Made by a program: the position numbers and the translations under genes | The notes under the pieces: generated by a model | The model's input: the letters and a program-made list of their open reading frames with translations, nothing else | Databases searched by the model: none | Told to the model about the DNA's origin: nothing | Origin: CBDCYS01 sp965226185 | GTDB taxonomy: Bacteria; Acidobacteriota; Terriglobia; Bryobacterales; UBA6623 | DNA: 64,000 nucleotides | NCBI GenBank assembly: GCA_965226185.1 | Contig: CBDDCT010000007.1 | Coordinates: 1,736,001 to 1,800,000, forward strand | Reading direction: 5' to 3' | Shown here: one piece after another, positions 15,640 through 24,987 of the stretch | How positions within the stretch are numbered: the first letter of the stretch is position 1 | Layout of the letters: the number at the start of each line of letters is the position of its first letter

Positions 15640-18600
15640 TCACTGAAGATAGAGAAATTCCTTGAAGTTGAACATCGCTTGAGCGAAGTCTTGCCAAACT
15701 TGGGTGTTGCTGTTCATCTGGTCCGGCGGGATTCCATGCTCCCGGGCTAAAGACGCCAAGAAGGTCTGTGATTTATCGAGTTCCAGCGGTGAGGGCTTGC
15801 GGCCCAGCGCCGTCAGAAACATGTGCTCCAGGCGGTTCCCATTGGCAAGCGCGGGGTCGGCCAGCAGCGCCTCGGCCCATTTCGCCGCCTGCTCGATGAC
15901 GAATGGGTCGTTCAACAGGGTGAGCGACTGCGCGGGAACGTTGGTGATGTCGCGCTGTCCGCGCGTGCTGGAAGGTTTGGGCGCGTCGAAGACCTCCAGA
16001 AACGGATTCGTCACGTTGCGCCGGATCTCGAGATAGACACTGCGCCGGCGGTCGCCATCGAGGGGACCCTTGTCCTTATCCCCTTTGGCCTTCCCGGAAT
16101 CGTGCGTGTAGTAGGTCTTGATCGACGGCCCGTGCATGCTGAGATCAAGCTGTCCCGAAACCGCCAACACGGAGTCGCGGATGGATTCGGCTTCCAGGCG
16201 GCGGATCGGCATGTGCTGCAGAAACTCGTTGCCCGGGTCTGTCTTCGCGGCCGGCTCCGAGGGCCGGCTGTCCATTTGATACGCCCTTGTCATCACCAAG
16301 AACCGCACCAGGTCCTTGATCGACCAGCCGCGCCTGACAAAGCGCGAAGCCAGGTAGTCGAGCAACTCGGGGTGCGTCGGCTTCTTGCCCACTTTGCCGA
16401 AGTTGTCGACGGTGGAGACGATGCCGCGCCCAAACAAGTAGTGCCAGACGCGGTTGACCATCACGCGCGAGGTGAGCGGATTGTCCGGGTTGGCCACATC
16501 GCTGGCGAGACGCAGCCGCACCGCGCCGGGGTCTTCGTAGGGAACCTTCCCGAACGCTTCCAGAAAACCGCGCGGGACACGGTCGCCGGGATTCTTGTGG
16601 TTGCCGCGAATCAGCAACGGTCGATCGGGCGCACCTTCATCGAGGATGCCCGGAGCCCGCCGCGGAACCGGAACCTCCTCTTCGAGCCGGCGATACTCGG
16701 CGACCATCGGACGCAATTCTTCGAGCTTGTCAAGCGAGTTCGGCAAGAAGCCCTGGCGCACGAAATCGTCGAGGAAGGCGGCTTGCTTTTCGGTCAGCGT
16801 CCCTTCGCGCCAAGCGTTGATGGCTGCAAGCAACAGCCTGTGCAGACGATCGGCCAGCTCGGCGGCGGAACGCGGCGCTTCTCCCTCCAGCAAGTGAAGA
16901 ATGGGCGCCATCTCCTCCTTGGGGGTTTCCTTGCCCTCGTGAAAGACAATGCGGCCGGCGCCGAAGAAAGAGCGGCCGCCGGGCTCGGGTTTGGGTCTCG
17001 GCTGGCGTTTGTTGTCGATGGGGTCGAGCGCGAAATTGGTCAGGTCGTCGAGAGTCGCGAACTCGATGTAGGCCTCAAACCCTTTCCAGAAGGTCGTATT
17101 CCAGCTATACCACTGCATGCGGTCTTTCTTGGGACTGTTCTTCTGGCCGTAGATCCCGGCACGAGGTACGGCGTAGTTCTCGACCATCAAACGGGCGAAG
17201 CTGAAGTTGCCCCCGAGCAGGCGCAGGCTGATTGAGTCGCTTTCGATCTTGAATCGCGGCGAGGAGAGAATGCCGTTGTGCTTGCGGCTCAGCAAATGCG
17301 TGTAAACGCCGGCCGGATAGACGCCGTTGATGACACGCTCGCCTTCCGTCTGAACCCAGAATTCACCAGGCCGGGAGGGCTGTTCAGGCAGGCCCACACC
17401 CCGCCTGAACCACTTCGAGTAATCGTCACCCGTCAAGTCCCAGACGAGCTCGAAGTTTTCTCGGTTGAACTTCTTGCGCTCGTCCGCTTCTTTTCGCCAG
17501 CGTTCGACCAAGCGGCTCCACCCATTGCTGAACTCTTCTCCCTGTTTCCCGGAGAGGGCTACCCATGCCGAAAGCGGGCTTTCGTCATCGCAGGCCGCGC
17601 GTTCGAGCGGAGCGTAAGAAGCCCCGGCGCCTTCCAAACGCGACGGAAGATGCTGCGCTTCCTTCTCCCACGAATCGGCGAGGTGGTTCTTGATTTGCTG
17701 CTTCAGGCCAGCCAGCCTGCTGCGATTCTTGTTGAGATGACCGGGGGAATCGATTGTCACCTGAATAGGCCGAGCCCCCGCGAAGATTCCGAAAAGCGAG
17801 TAGAAGTCTTTCTGGCTGATGGCGTCGAATTTGTGGTCGTGGCAGCGCGCGCAGGAAACCGTCAAGCCTTGAAAAGCCTTCGAAAACACGTCGATCTGGT
17901 TGTCCGTCCACTTGACGCGGTCCTCGAGGGGGTCCACGGGCTGGAAGCCGTGCTCGATCATCCTCATGTGAGCGGTTCCGATGAGGGACTCATTGATCCG
18001 GAGTTCTTCATTCCAGCGGGGATTCTCGAGCAAGTCGCCGGCGAGGTGTTCGCGAATCAACTGGTCGTAGGGAACATCATTGTTGAACGCCCGCACGAGA
18101 TAGTCACGGTAGCGCCAAGCGAGAGGTACGTCCGGGTCTCCTTCGCTGCCATGGGATTCCGTATAGCGGACCAGATCCATCCAGCGCCGCGCCCAGCGTT
18201 CGCCGAAACGTGGCGAATGCAGCAGGCGATCGACGAGCCGCTCGTAGGCCCCCTCGGAATCATCGTGAACAAACGATTCGATTTGCCGCGGTGCTGGCGG
18301 CAACCCGGTTAGATCGAAAGAAAGTCTGCGAAACAGGATGTAGCGATTTGCAGGTTTCGCCGGCGAGAGTTCCTTTTCTTCCAGCTTGGCCAGCAGAAAG
18401 CGGTCGACCGGATGATCGGACCATCGCGAGTTGCTCGCGGCCGGCGGCGGCGAGCGCTTGAGTGGCTGCCATGCCCAGTGCTCGCGCTTGCGCGCCTCCA
18501 GGTCGAACTTGGGCTTGGGACCCGCCGCTTCCGGAGCCTGCTCTAGGGGCCAGGGAGCGCCGATCTCGACCCACTTGACGAACGAACTGATCTGCTCCTC

Positions 18601-18951
18601 GGGCAGCTTCCCGGTCGGCGGCATCTTGACGGCCGAGGCGTAGCGCAGTGCTTGGATCAAGCGGCTGGCCCCGGGGTCCCCAGGGACAACGGCGGGACCC
18701 GCGTCGCCGCCTTTCAGAATTCCAGCCAGGCTGTCGAGGCGCAGGTTGGCGAAGGGAGTTTTCGTCTGTGTGCTGTGGCACGAGTAGCAGTTGCCCGCCA
18801 GCGCGGGGCGAATCTTCGATTCAAAGAACTCGAGCTGCTCGGCGGTCGGTTGTTCAGCCGTGGCGGTCGAAATCGAGAGCCAGCCGGCCAAGAAAATACT
18901 GATCGAAACAGTAAAGAATGTTCGAGGAAGATGGGCTTCCGAATACGTCAT
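15640..18951 (-). CDS. DUF1549/DUF1553 protein with planctomycete-type cytochrome c domain
   Basis: A secreted protein of about 1100 residues. After a signal peptide come a PSCyt1 cytochrome domain with a CxxCH heme site (GNCYSCHS, about residue 55), the DUF1549 domain (LSFDLTGLPP, then SCARCHDHKFDAIS, a second CxxCH near 370) and a C-terminal DUF1553 domain (NPLTSRVMVNRVWHYLFGRGIV, PTHPELLDYLA, SVYLEIRRNV). These proteins are encoded with DUF1501 partners and may form an extracytoplasmic redox/hydrolase complex. That is inference, since no member is well characterised. I choose ATG 18951 over 18969 because a TATAAT ends only a few bases before 18969. The DUF1501 gene follows after 40 bases. 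Confidence 0.85.
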   Translation of the reverse strand: MTYSEAHLPRTFFTVSISIFLAGWLSISTATAEQPTAEQLEFFESKIRPALAGNCYSCHSTQTKTPFANLRLDSLAGILKGGDAGPAVVPGDPGASRLIQALRYASAVKMPPTGKLPEEQISSFVKWVEIGAPWPLEQAPEAAGPKPKFDLEARKREHWAWQPLKRSPPPAASNSRWSDHPVDRFLLAKLEEKELSPAKPANRYILFRRLSFDLTGLPPAPRQIESFVHDDSEGAYERLVDRLLHSPRFGERWARRWMDLVRYTESHGSEGDPDVPLAWRYRDYLVRAFNNDVPYDQLIREHLAGDLLENPRWNEELRINESLIGTAHMRMIEHGFQPVDPLEDRVKWTDNQIDVFSKAFQGLTVSCARCHDHKFDAISQKDFYSLFGIFAGARPIQVTIDSPGHLNKNRSRLAGLKQQIKNHLADSWEKEAQHLPSRLEGAGASYAPLERAACDDESPLSAWVALSGKQGEEFSNGWSRLVERWRKEADERKKFNRENFELVWDLTGDDYSKWFRRGVGLPEQPSRPGEFWVQTEGERVINGVYPAGVYTHLLSRKHNGILSSPRFKIESDSISLRLLGGNFSFARLMVENYAVPRAGIYGQKNSPKKDRMQWYSWNTTFWKGFEAYIEFATLDDLTNFALDPIDNKRQPRPKPEPGGRSFFGAGRIVFHEGKETPKEEMAPILHLLEGEAPRSAAELADRLHRLLLAAINAWREGTLTEKQAAFLDDFVRQGFLPNSLDKLEELRPMVAEYRRLEEEVPVPRRAPGILDEGAPDRPLLIRGNHKNPGDRVPRGFLEAFGKVPYEDPGAVRLRLASDVANPDNPLTSRVMVNRVWHYLFGRGIVSTVDNFGKVGKKPTHPELLDYLASRFVRRGWSIKDLVRFLVMTRAYQMDSRPSEPAAKTDPGNEFLQHMPIRRLEAESIRDSVLAVSGQLDLSMHGPSIKTYYTHDSGKAKGDKDKGPLDGDRRRSVYLEIRRNVTNPFLEVFDAPKPSSTRGQRDITNVPAQSLTLLNDPFVIEQAAKWAEALLADPALANGNRLEHMFLTALGRKPSPLELDKSQTFLASLAREHGIPPDQMNSNTQVWQDFAQAMFNFKEFLYLQ

Positions 18952-18973
18952 GGCACACTCGTGCTTCATTCAG

Positions 18974-18979
18974 ATTATA
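18974..18979 (-). promoter_or_regulatory. Probable -10 element for the DUF1549/DUF1553-DUF1501 operon
   Basis: TATAAT on the minus strand lies just upstream of the first possible ATG (18969). This implies that transcription begins near that ATG and translation at the next one (18951). The -35 is not clear. Confidence 0.45.
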
Positions 18980-19439
18980 CGCTAGAACGGCCTCTTTGAT
19001 TGCTAAACCTGGTTCGTGGAAGACACGGGGGCGTTCAGGGCGACGGCCATGCGGAGTTTTGTAACAAGTAACAAGGGAGACTTGAGGATCTAGCCACGTT
19101 CGGAACGAGGACTTATCCGAACGCAGGGGCCGTGGGCGGAATTCTTGACCCGATTCGGAATCGAAGCGAAACCCGTTAGGCCGCGAGGTTGCGTCTCAGG
19201 GCCCAGGAGTGTATCCTCATCGGTGGACGGCAGCAGTCCTGTACGCTTTCGGACAGCGCGGAAGCCGCTTGGCTCGTTCAGCGTTGACTGCCGGAAGACT
19301 ACGGGTGCTGCCTTCAAAACCGCTCTCGGGTTGCGCGAGGGCGGGATAGACTCTTTAGGAAGCCGCGGACACGAAAGGGAAACTGCTCGATCATGGCTTT
19401 CAGCAACGGCTCCAGCCAGGCTTCACTGAGGAAAGTACT
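18980..19439. other. Intergenic region between divergent genes
   Basis: About 460 bases with no gene or RNA I can recognise. It must contain the promoter of the cyclophilin gene that starts at 19440. Confidence 0.45.
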
Positions 19440-20114
19440 ATGAGAAAAACTCGAAGAGTCTGCGCGGTCTTTCTGTTCGCCGCCTTGGTTGCAACGTTTG
19501 GTTGCTCCTCGGCTCCACCCGAAGCAGTGAAGGCGGTTCCCGAAAAGAAGGCTGAAGCTCCCCCCCCGGAACCTGAACCGCTGACGGGTAAACATTACGT
19601 TCTGCTCGATACAACCAAGGGGAAAATCAAGCTCGAACTCGACGCGGATAAGGCGCCGAAGACGGTCGAAAACTTCCTGGGCTACGTCGATCGTAAATTC
19701 TACGACCACACGATCTTCCATAGGGTCATCAAGAATTACTTCATTCGGGCCGGTGGTTACGACGTGCGCTTGAAGAGGAAGGCAACCCGGGATCCGGTTG
19801 AGAGCGAATCAGACAACGGGCTGAAGAACGTGAAGGGCGCCGTTACCATGCACCGCGGAGAGGACCCCCAAAGCGCCAACAGCCAGTTCATGATCATCCT
19901 CAGGAGCAATCCCCGTTTGGACCGTGCCTATAAAAAGGGGGACGGCTTCGGATACACGGTCTTTGGAAAAGTCGTCGAAGGTATGGATGTTGCAATTAAG
20001 ATCGGCGCGGAAAAGACCGTGCAAAGAGCTTCGGCCAAGAACGTGCCCGAAGTGCCGGTCTTCATCAAGACCATGAAACGTGTGGAGAATGAGGAAGGTG
20101 CTGGGGAGAGTTAG
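19440..20114 (+). CDS. Lipoprotein cyclophilin-type peptidyl-prolyl isomerase
   Basis: The N-terminus is a lipoprotein signal (ALVATFGCSS, lipid on C22), then a Pro/Glu/Ala-rich linker to about residue 48, then a cyclophilin domain (LDTTKGKIKLELDADKAPKT, FHRVIKNYFIRAGG, MHRGEDPQSANSQFMI). It should catalyse prolyl cis-trans isomerisation in the periplasm. The active-site FHRV arginine is present. The usual FMIQGG is FIRAGG, so the conserved active-site glutamine is replaced and activity may be altered. ATG 19440 follows GAGGAAAG. A paralogue with the normal glutamine lies at 24020. Confidence 0.85.
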   Translation: MRKTRRVCAVFLFAALVATFGCSSAPPEAVKAVPEKKAEAPPPEPEPLTGKHYVLLDTTKGKIKLELDADKAPKTVENFLGYVDRKFYDHTIFHRVIKNYFIRAGGYDVRLKRKATRDPVESESDNGLKNVKGAVTMHRGEDPQSANSQFMIILRSNPRLDRAYKKGDGFGYTVFGKVVEGMDVAIKIGAEKTVQRASAKNVPEVPVFIKTMKRVENEEGAGES

Positions 20115-20233
20115 GCCGCCGCGAACATCGGACCCCAACCCCTTAACGATGATCGCCCGGGACTGCCGCGCCGCCGTCGCTCGATGACCCGGCGCTAGTG
20201 GACTCCGCTGGGTTCAAACTACACTGGGATCAG

Positions 20234-21115
20234 ATGGTTCGAGAGCCCTGGAGAGCGTCCCTTCATGGCGGTCACAGCGGAGAGTTCTGCGAGCACGCGA
20301 CAGGCCGCCTCCGCGAAGTCCTCGATGCCGCGGTTGCCGCCGGCTACCATACTTTCGGTGTCAGTGAACACGCTCCGCGCAGCGAGCGGCGCTTCCTCTA
20401 CGATTCCGAAAAGGAAAAGGGGTTCACGGTCGGCCGGTTGCAGCGAGATTTTGAAGCCTATGCCGAAGCGGTTCAGGAACTCTCGGAGCAGTTCGCCGGA
20501 AGGCTCGTTGTGCTGCGGGGTTTCGAGGCCGAAGTCGTCCCCGCGCAAGGTTACCGGGAGGAGATGCTTGGGTACAGTCAGCGCTTTGGATTCGACTACA
20601 TGGTGGGCTCGGTCCACTACGTCGATGAAATCTCGATAGACTCCGAACGAGCCGAGTTCGAACGCGCGCTGGAGGCATGCGGCGGGCTCGAAGCACTGGC
20701 CGTGCGCTACTACGAAATCGTAGCGGAGATGGTCGCCGCTCTGAAGCCGGATGTCGTCGGACACCTCGACTTGATCAGAAAGAACGCCGACCCGGACTTT
20801 TCACTCGACACGCCCAAAATCCGCCATGCCGCTGACCACGCGCTGGCAGCGGTTCGCGAGCACGCCTCGATCCTAGACCTCAACACGGCCGGCTACCGCA
20901 AGGGCCTTGGCAGTCCCTATCCCGCGCCGTGGCTGGTGGAACGGGCCAACGAAATGGGCATCCCCTTCTGTTTTGGTGATGACAGCCACGGTCCCAACCA
21001 AGTCGGCGCCGGCATGGACGAGGCCAGGCAATACCTGCTCGAGAATGGCGTCGCGGCCGTGACGGTAATGACTCGCCATGAGGGCGAGCTCGTCCGCCAA
21101 GTCGTTTCGCTCTGA
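20234..21115 (+). CDS. PHP-domain phosphatase, histidinol-phosphatase (HisJ/HisK) family
   Basis: A 293-residue PHP-domain metal-dependent hydrolase. The metal-binding motifs are HGGHSGEFCEHA at the N-terminus, GVSEHAPRS, LRGFEAEVV, GSVHYVD, DVVGHLDLIRKN and the terminal FGDDSHGPNQVG, in the usual PHP order. HisJ-type members dephosphorylate histidinol phosphate in histidine synthesis, and other members act on different phosphates, so substrate is inferred. ATG 20234 is preceded by GGGATCAG; a GTG at 20198 would add 12 residues with no ribosome binding site. No other histidine genes are nearby. Confidence 0.8.
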   Translation: MVREPWRASLHGGHSGEFCEHATGRLREVLDAAVAAGYHTFGVSEHAPRSERRFLYDSEKEKGFTVGRLQRDFEAYAEAVQELSEQFAGRLVVLRGFEAEVVPAQGYREEMLGYSQRFGFDYMVGSVHYVDEISIDSERAEFERALEACGGLEALAVRYYEIVAEMVAALKPDVVGHLDLIRKNADPDFSLDTPKIRHAADHALAAVREHASILDLNTAGYRKGLGSPYPAPWLVERANEMGIPFCFGDDSHGPNQVGAGMDEARQYLLENGVAAVTVMTRHEGELVRQVVSL

Positions 21116-21193
21116 AGCCCGGGCAGGATGATTCGCGGCCACGTTCTCCTCCGAGGCGCCGTCCTGCTCCGCGGCCCGATTCTCCTCCGAAAG

Positions 21194-21931
21194 CTAGTAC
21201 TCCACTTCGACGAGAAAGAGGCCGCGGGCGGGCGCTGTCGGGCCGGCCGCCGAGCGCCGCTTTGATTTCAGAATCTGGCCGGCGCCGTCGGGGTTGAGAT
21301 TTCCGCGGCCGACGTCCAGCAGGGTTCCCACGATATTGCGAACCATGCGATAGAGGAAACCGTTGCCGCGCACACGATAGATCAGGCAGTCTCCGTCTCT
21401 GTGCAGTTGTGAAGAGTAAATTGTGCGAACGGTGGTTTGCTTCTCTTCACCTCCCGCGGCGGCAAGCGAACGGAAGTCATGCGTTCCGGCAAACAGCGGC
21501 GCCGCTTGCTTCATGCTGTCTTCGTTCAGGGGGTAGGGATGAGGGTAGACATAGCGGCTGAGAAAAGGGGTACAGATTTCTTCGCGCCAAATTCGGTACT
21601 CGTAAGTCTTGGCCGCCGCCGAGCGGCGAGCATGAAAATCAGGCGCTGCTTCCTCCACGTGCAGCACGCGGATTGAATCCGGCAGCAAGTGGTTCATCGC
21701 CCGGGAAAGGTTTTCCGCTGGAATCGGATTGTTCAAGTTGAATGAAGCGACCTGTCCCAGAGCATGTACGCCGGCGTCGGTCCTGCCGGAACCGTGCGCG
21801 ATGACCGGGGCGCCCTCGATCTCCGTGAGTACCGCTTGCACCGCGCCCTGTACGGTGATCTGATCGGGCTGCGCCTGCCAGCCGCAAAATTCCGTGCCGT
21901 CGTAGGCGAGAGTCATTTTAAGATTTGGCAT
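21194..21931 (-). CDS. truA: tRNA pseudouridine(38-40) synthase TruA
   Basis: A 245-residue TruA that makes pseudouridine at positions 38-40 in the tRNA anticodon arm. The catalytic aspartate is D52 in GSGRTDAGVHALGQ. Other family motifs are LAYDGTEFCGWQ at the start, ARRSAAAKTYEYRI in the middle and GNGFLYRMVRNIVGTLLDVGRG near 200-220. The start is ATG 21931 with a weak ribosome binding site. The second copy of the 530 bp element is inserted 77 bases upstream of this start, inside what should be its promoter region. Confidence 0.93.
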   Translation of the reverse strand: MPNLKMTLAYDGTEFCGWQAQPDQITVQGAVQAVLTEIEGAPVIAHGSGRTDAGVHALGQVASFNLNNPIPAENLSRAMNHLLPDSIRVLHVEEAAPDFHARRSAAAKTYEYRIWREEICTPFLSRYVYPHPYPLNEDSMKQAAPLFAGTHDFRSLAAAGGEEKQTTVRTIYSSQLHRDGDCLIYRVRGNGFLYRMVRNIVGTLLDVGRGNLNPDGAGQILKSKRRSAAGPTAPARGLFLVEVEY

Positions 21932-22012
21932 AATCGCGCCGGCGTGCGGAGGGGCTCATGTGTTCCGGGGCATATGGCAACGGCCGGGTTCCCGGGCAGT
22001 GCTAGCATAACA

Positions 22013-22542
22013 CCTGAATTATGCACAGATTCACTTTGCGAGTGTGGCTGCGTTCGTAGCGGGTTGGCGGTCGTCGTGAGGTGGTAGCTCGGCAACTGGC
22101 CTTTTGACTTCTCCGTGTCCGGTTTCCCTTCCCGCCCAGATTCCGCGTCGTCAAAACCTCGCTCGGAAGTGACGTGTTTCCAGTGTGTTACGGCTAGTGC
22201 ATAAAATTTTATGCATAGCGCATAGCCAGGCTCTCAGATCAGCGCCCTCCCGACCACCGGCAGCAAGCCGCCGTAGGGAGTCGGCTTCCTGCCGCGGAAG
22301 TGGTAAGGCGTCGAAGCCCCGATTTTATTGGGCCGCGAGGCCGTCACGGCTGGGCCTTGTTGGACGGGCCTTTGGGAGCTATGCTGTTTTCGTCTGGTAA
22401 CCATGTGGGTGACCTCCTTGGGGTTGGCTGGCGAAGCTGGGATCTTTGCCAGCCTACCTTTTTACCCCATGTTTTCGGGGGTCCCCAATGGTCCCTTGCG
22501 GCTCAGCCCTCCTCAGGTCCACGCCGCAGTGCATAATTCAGG
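22013..22542 (-). mobile_element. 530 bp non-autonomous transposable element (MITE-like), copy 2
   Basis: Same length and same 14 bp terminal repeats as copy 1, in the opposite orientation. It is flanked by a perfect direct duplication TAACA (22008-22012 and 22543-22547). By eye it differs from copy 3 at about one base and from copy 1 at about ten. The internal open frame is at 22404-22234 on the minus strand, and the palindrome TGCATAAAATTTTATGCA is at 22198-22215. It lies between truA and a flavin-type oxidoreductase, in the truA promoter region. Confidence 0.93.
22234..22404 (-). CDS. Residual transposase N-terminus in element copy 2
   Basis: The same 56-codon frame as in copy 1, with the AAGGAGG ribosome binding site. 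The end reads TPYGGLLPVVGRALI, so the leucine here is phenylalanine in copy 1. No catalytic domain follows. Confidence 0.5.
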   Translation of the reverse strand: MVTRRKQHSSQRPVQQGPAVTASRPNKIGASTPYHFRGRKPTPYGGLLPVVGRALI

Positions 22543-22683
22543 TAACAAACAGTCCCGCTGATAGCCGATCCGCTCTTGCGCCGGCTTGCCGCCGCGGGTT
22601 GGCGGAACAGAGGCGAAGGTCGGTCATTTCCTCTGTTGCTGGAAATAGGATAGAGGGATTTAATCTCTATTCCGGAGTGTCCA

Positions 22684-23082
22684 ATGTCTGCTGAGATTCC
22701 CGAGCAGTACCGAGACTTGTTCGACAAGAAAGCCTTCGCCAGTCTGGCGACGATTATGCCGAATGGCCAGCCCCAGGTGACGCCCGTATGGTGCGATTTC
22801 GACGGCTCGCACGTGATCGTCAATTCGGCCAAGGGGCGGCGGAAGGACCGGAACATGCGAAGTAACCCGCGAGTTAGCCTCGCCATTTCGGATCCCGACA
22901 ATCCGTATCGCTACCTGGAAGTTAGGGGAGCGGTTGTCGAGATCACGGAGGAAGGCGCGGATGACCACATCGACAGCATGGCGAAAAAGTATATGGGCGT
23001 TGACAAATACCCCTATCGTCAGCCGGGCGAAGTGCGTGTGGTGTACAAGATCGAGCCCCAAAGATTCAGTTTTATGGGATGA
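22684..23082 (+). CDS. PPOX-class (F420- or flavin-dependent) oxidoreductase
   Basis: A 132-residue split-barrel protein. SLATIMPNGQPQVTPVWCDFDG near residues 19-40 and the RKDRNMRSNPRVSLAISDPDNPYRYLEVRGAVVEI run are characteristic of TIGR03618-type PPOX oxidoreductases, many of which use F420, some FMN. Cofactor and substrate are unknown; no F420 genes are visible here. ATG 22684 has CCGGAG upstream. It stands alone between the mobile element and a convergent ferredoxin gene. Confidence 0.82.
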   Translation: MSAEIPEQYRDLFDKKAFASLATIMPNGQPQVTPVWCDFDGSHVIVNSAKGRRKDRNMRSNPRVSLAISDPDNPYRYLEVRGAVVEITEEGADDHIDSMAKKYMGVDKYPYRQPGEVRVVYKIEPQRFSFMG

Positions 23083-23178
23083 GTTCCGAGCTGCCGCGCG
23101 CCAAAGGAATCATGACCGGCTGATGGTCCGTCTGTTCATCTGCCTGCTCGGCAAGTCGATTACCACCAGTGGCTCTCG

Positions 23179-23628
23179 CTAGGATGATTCAGAGGCTCCT
23201 GCCACCGGAATCGGCCGCTGGGCCTCGACAGTAAGCGGGTTGCGGGCAAAGACAAACTCCTCAACCGGCCGTCCTCCGATCACATGTTCCCGCAGTATCC
23301 GCTCGACGATGTTCGGGGTCGCCGAGTGATACCAGACGCCGTCGGGATAAACAACGGCGATGGGCCCCTGTTCGCAGACGCGCAGGCAGTTGACCTTGCT
23401 GCGATAAACACATCCGTCGCCCGAGGCGAGTCCAAGCTCGCCGAGGCGCTTCTTGAGATAGTCCCAGGCGCGGTTGGTAACTTCGCGAGAGGCGCATTTG
23501 GGCTTCGTCTGGTCGGCGCAAATCAGGATGTGACGAACGTAGCGTCCGGTTGGAACTCGTGGTTTTCCCGCGGATTCCTCAACGGCCGCGGTTGCTTCCG
23601 GAGTCCTTGGAGCCGCGCTTTCCGGCAT
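23179..23628 (-). CDS. Thioredoxin-like [2Fe-2S] ferredoxin
   Basis: A 149-residue protein with the cysteine pattern of thioredoxin-fold 2Fe-2S ferredoxins: CADQTKPKC near residues 37-45 and CLRVC near 81-85, which together bind the cluster. The fold is shared with NuoE-type subunits. The first 28 residues are Pro/Ala-rich and probably disordered. The C-terminus (REHVIGGRPVEEFVFARNPL) is usual for the family. It should carry electrons in the cytoplasm; the partner is unknown. It is convergent with the PPOX-class gene. Confidence 0.82.
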   Translation of the reverse strand: MPESAAPRTPEATAAVEESAGKPRVPTGRYVRHILICADQTKPKCASREVTNRAWDYLKKRLGELGLASGDGCVYRSKVNCLRVCEQGPIAVVYPDGVWYHSATPNIVERILREHVIGGRPVEEFVFARNPLTVEAQRPIPVAGASESS

Positions 23629-24007
23629 GTCCGCGTATTATAGCGATTAGCGGCCGCGAAGCCAGACATCAAACACCAGCCGAGCAGAGTGACATCGTGG
23701 AGCAGGCATTGCTCGCGCCCGTCCCCCCTTAGTCTGACTGAGCTTTCCCCCAAGCAATCCCCTTCGCCGGTTCGCGGCAGCGCCGGCTCGCCGTCGTGTC
23801 TTCCCGACCCGATTTTGGGCCCCTGACCGCTCACTCGCCGCTGTGCGAATCTGCCCGCTCACGCCCCCTGCTCCTAACCAGCCCGTTTTCGAGCTACTTC
23901 CACCCTCTTGCACCAACTCGTCGCGGAATCGCTGTTCGTCCGGTTTCCGCCTAGACAACACCGTTGCTAAACTATAGTTCTGCCCGTCAACAACGGGGAA
24001 TCACTAG
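23629..24007. other. Intergenic region
   Basis: About 380 bases with no gene or RNA I can name. A TATAGT (23973-23978) some 40 bases upstream of the next gene could be its -10 element. Confidence 0.4.
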
Positions 24008-24019
24008 ATGGAGCCAAAG

Positions 24020-24748
24020 ATGAAATTGCTGAAGATTTTTCTGCTTTCGGCATTGATGGCCGGCCTTATTCTGTCGCTGGGATGCGGGTCCTCCCCCGAG
24101 CCGGAATCCAAAGTCGAGGAGGCCGAGCCGGCCGCCGAGTCAGCCCCACCACCCAAGGAAGCCGAACCGGAAGCAGCGCCCGTGGAAACGGCGAAACTCG
24201 AGGTTCCGAAACCCGAGCCGCCAGCGCCGCCCAAACCCAAAGTCAAGGAGAAGCCCGTGGTTGTAATGGAAACCAGCAAGGGAACCATCAAGATCGAGCT
24301 GGACCAGGAGAGAGCGCCTGGTACCGTCGCGAACTTCCTGCAGTATGTTGACGACAAGTTCTATGACGGAACCATTTTTCACCGCGTCATGCCGAACTTC
24401 ATGATTCAGGGCGGAGGATTCGGCCCGGACATGAACGAAAAGCCTCCCCGGGAGACGATCAAAAACGAAGCCACGAACGGGCTTGCCAACCTGCGCGGTA
24501 CCATCGCCATGGCGAGACGTCCCGACCCCCACAGCGCGACCGCGCAGTTCTTCATCAACCACAAAACGAACCGGGCGCTGGACAAGGAACATTCCCGAGA
24601 CGGATGGGGATATTGCGTCTTCGGAAAAGTGACCGAGGGCCTGGATGTCGTTGACGCGATCGCCCAAGTCCCGACCGGGAACAAGGGCTCGCATGGAAAC
24701 GTCCCGATCGCCGAAGTGACCATCAAGACCGTTCGCCGCGAAGAGTAG
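24020..24748 (+). CDS. Lipoprotein cyclophilin-type peptidyl-prolyl isomerase, second paralogue
   Basis: The lipoprotein signal ends at LILSLGCGSS. A long Pro/Glu/Ala-rich linker to about residue 80 comes before the cyclophilin domain (METSKGTIKIELDQERAPGTV, FHRVMPNFMIQGGGF, MARRPDPHSATAQFFIN, WGYCVFGKVTEGLDVVDAI). Unlike the paralogue at 19440, the active-site arginine and glutamine are both intact, so it should be a working periplasmic proline isomerase. I place the start at ATG 24020, nine bases after a GGAG. An ATG at 24008 would make GGAG part of the gene. Confidence 0.88.
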   Translation: MKLLKIFLLSALMAGLILSLGCGSSPEPESKVEEAEPAAESAPPPKEAEPEAAPVETAKLEVPKPEPPAPPKPKVKEKPVVVMETSKGTIKIELDQERAPGTVANFLQYVDDKFYDGTIFHRVMPNFMIQGGGFGPDMNEKPPRETIKNEATNGLANLRGTIAMARRPDPHSATAQFFINHKTNRALDKEHSRDGWGYCVFGKVTEGLDVVDAIAQVPTGNKGSHGNVPIAEVTIKTVRREE

Positions 24749-24987
24749 CCAAAATCGGCCGCTCTCCCGGGGGTTAACATCGCGTGAGGGGCGGGGTTGG
24801 ACGTTCTTGGCAGAGACGGGATTTCCATCCTCACAAGGGGCAACGATGGACCGTTGAAATTCGCGCTGCCTGACTTGGCGCAGCTGTGCCTGCCGCCTCC
24901 CGATTCTTCGGGAAGCAACCTCTAGCCCCCTCTTGCCCGCGCGAAACCGCCCGCAAGAAACCCCTCCCCGAGCCGTCTTGTCGCACA
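24749..24987. other. Upstream region of the TonB receptor gene
   Basis: No gene or RNA is visible. Two operator-like dyads follow at 24988-25026; the leader of the receptor gene runs to 25215. Confidence 0.4.

Noticed and set aside
15823..17235. A 470-codon open frame opposite the DUF1549/DUF1553 gene
   Set aside because: Antisense shadow of a GC-rich gene that has clear family motifs and heme sites.
22185..22400. 60-80 codon frames inside the 530 bp elements other than the one with AAGGAGG
   Set aside because: They have no ribosome binding site and conflict with the frame that does.
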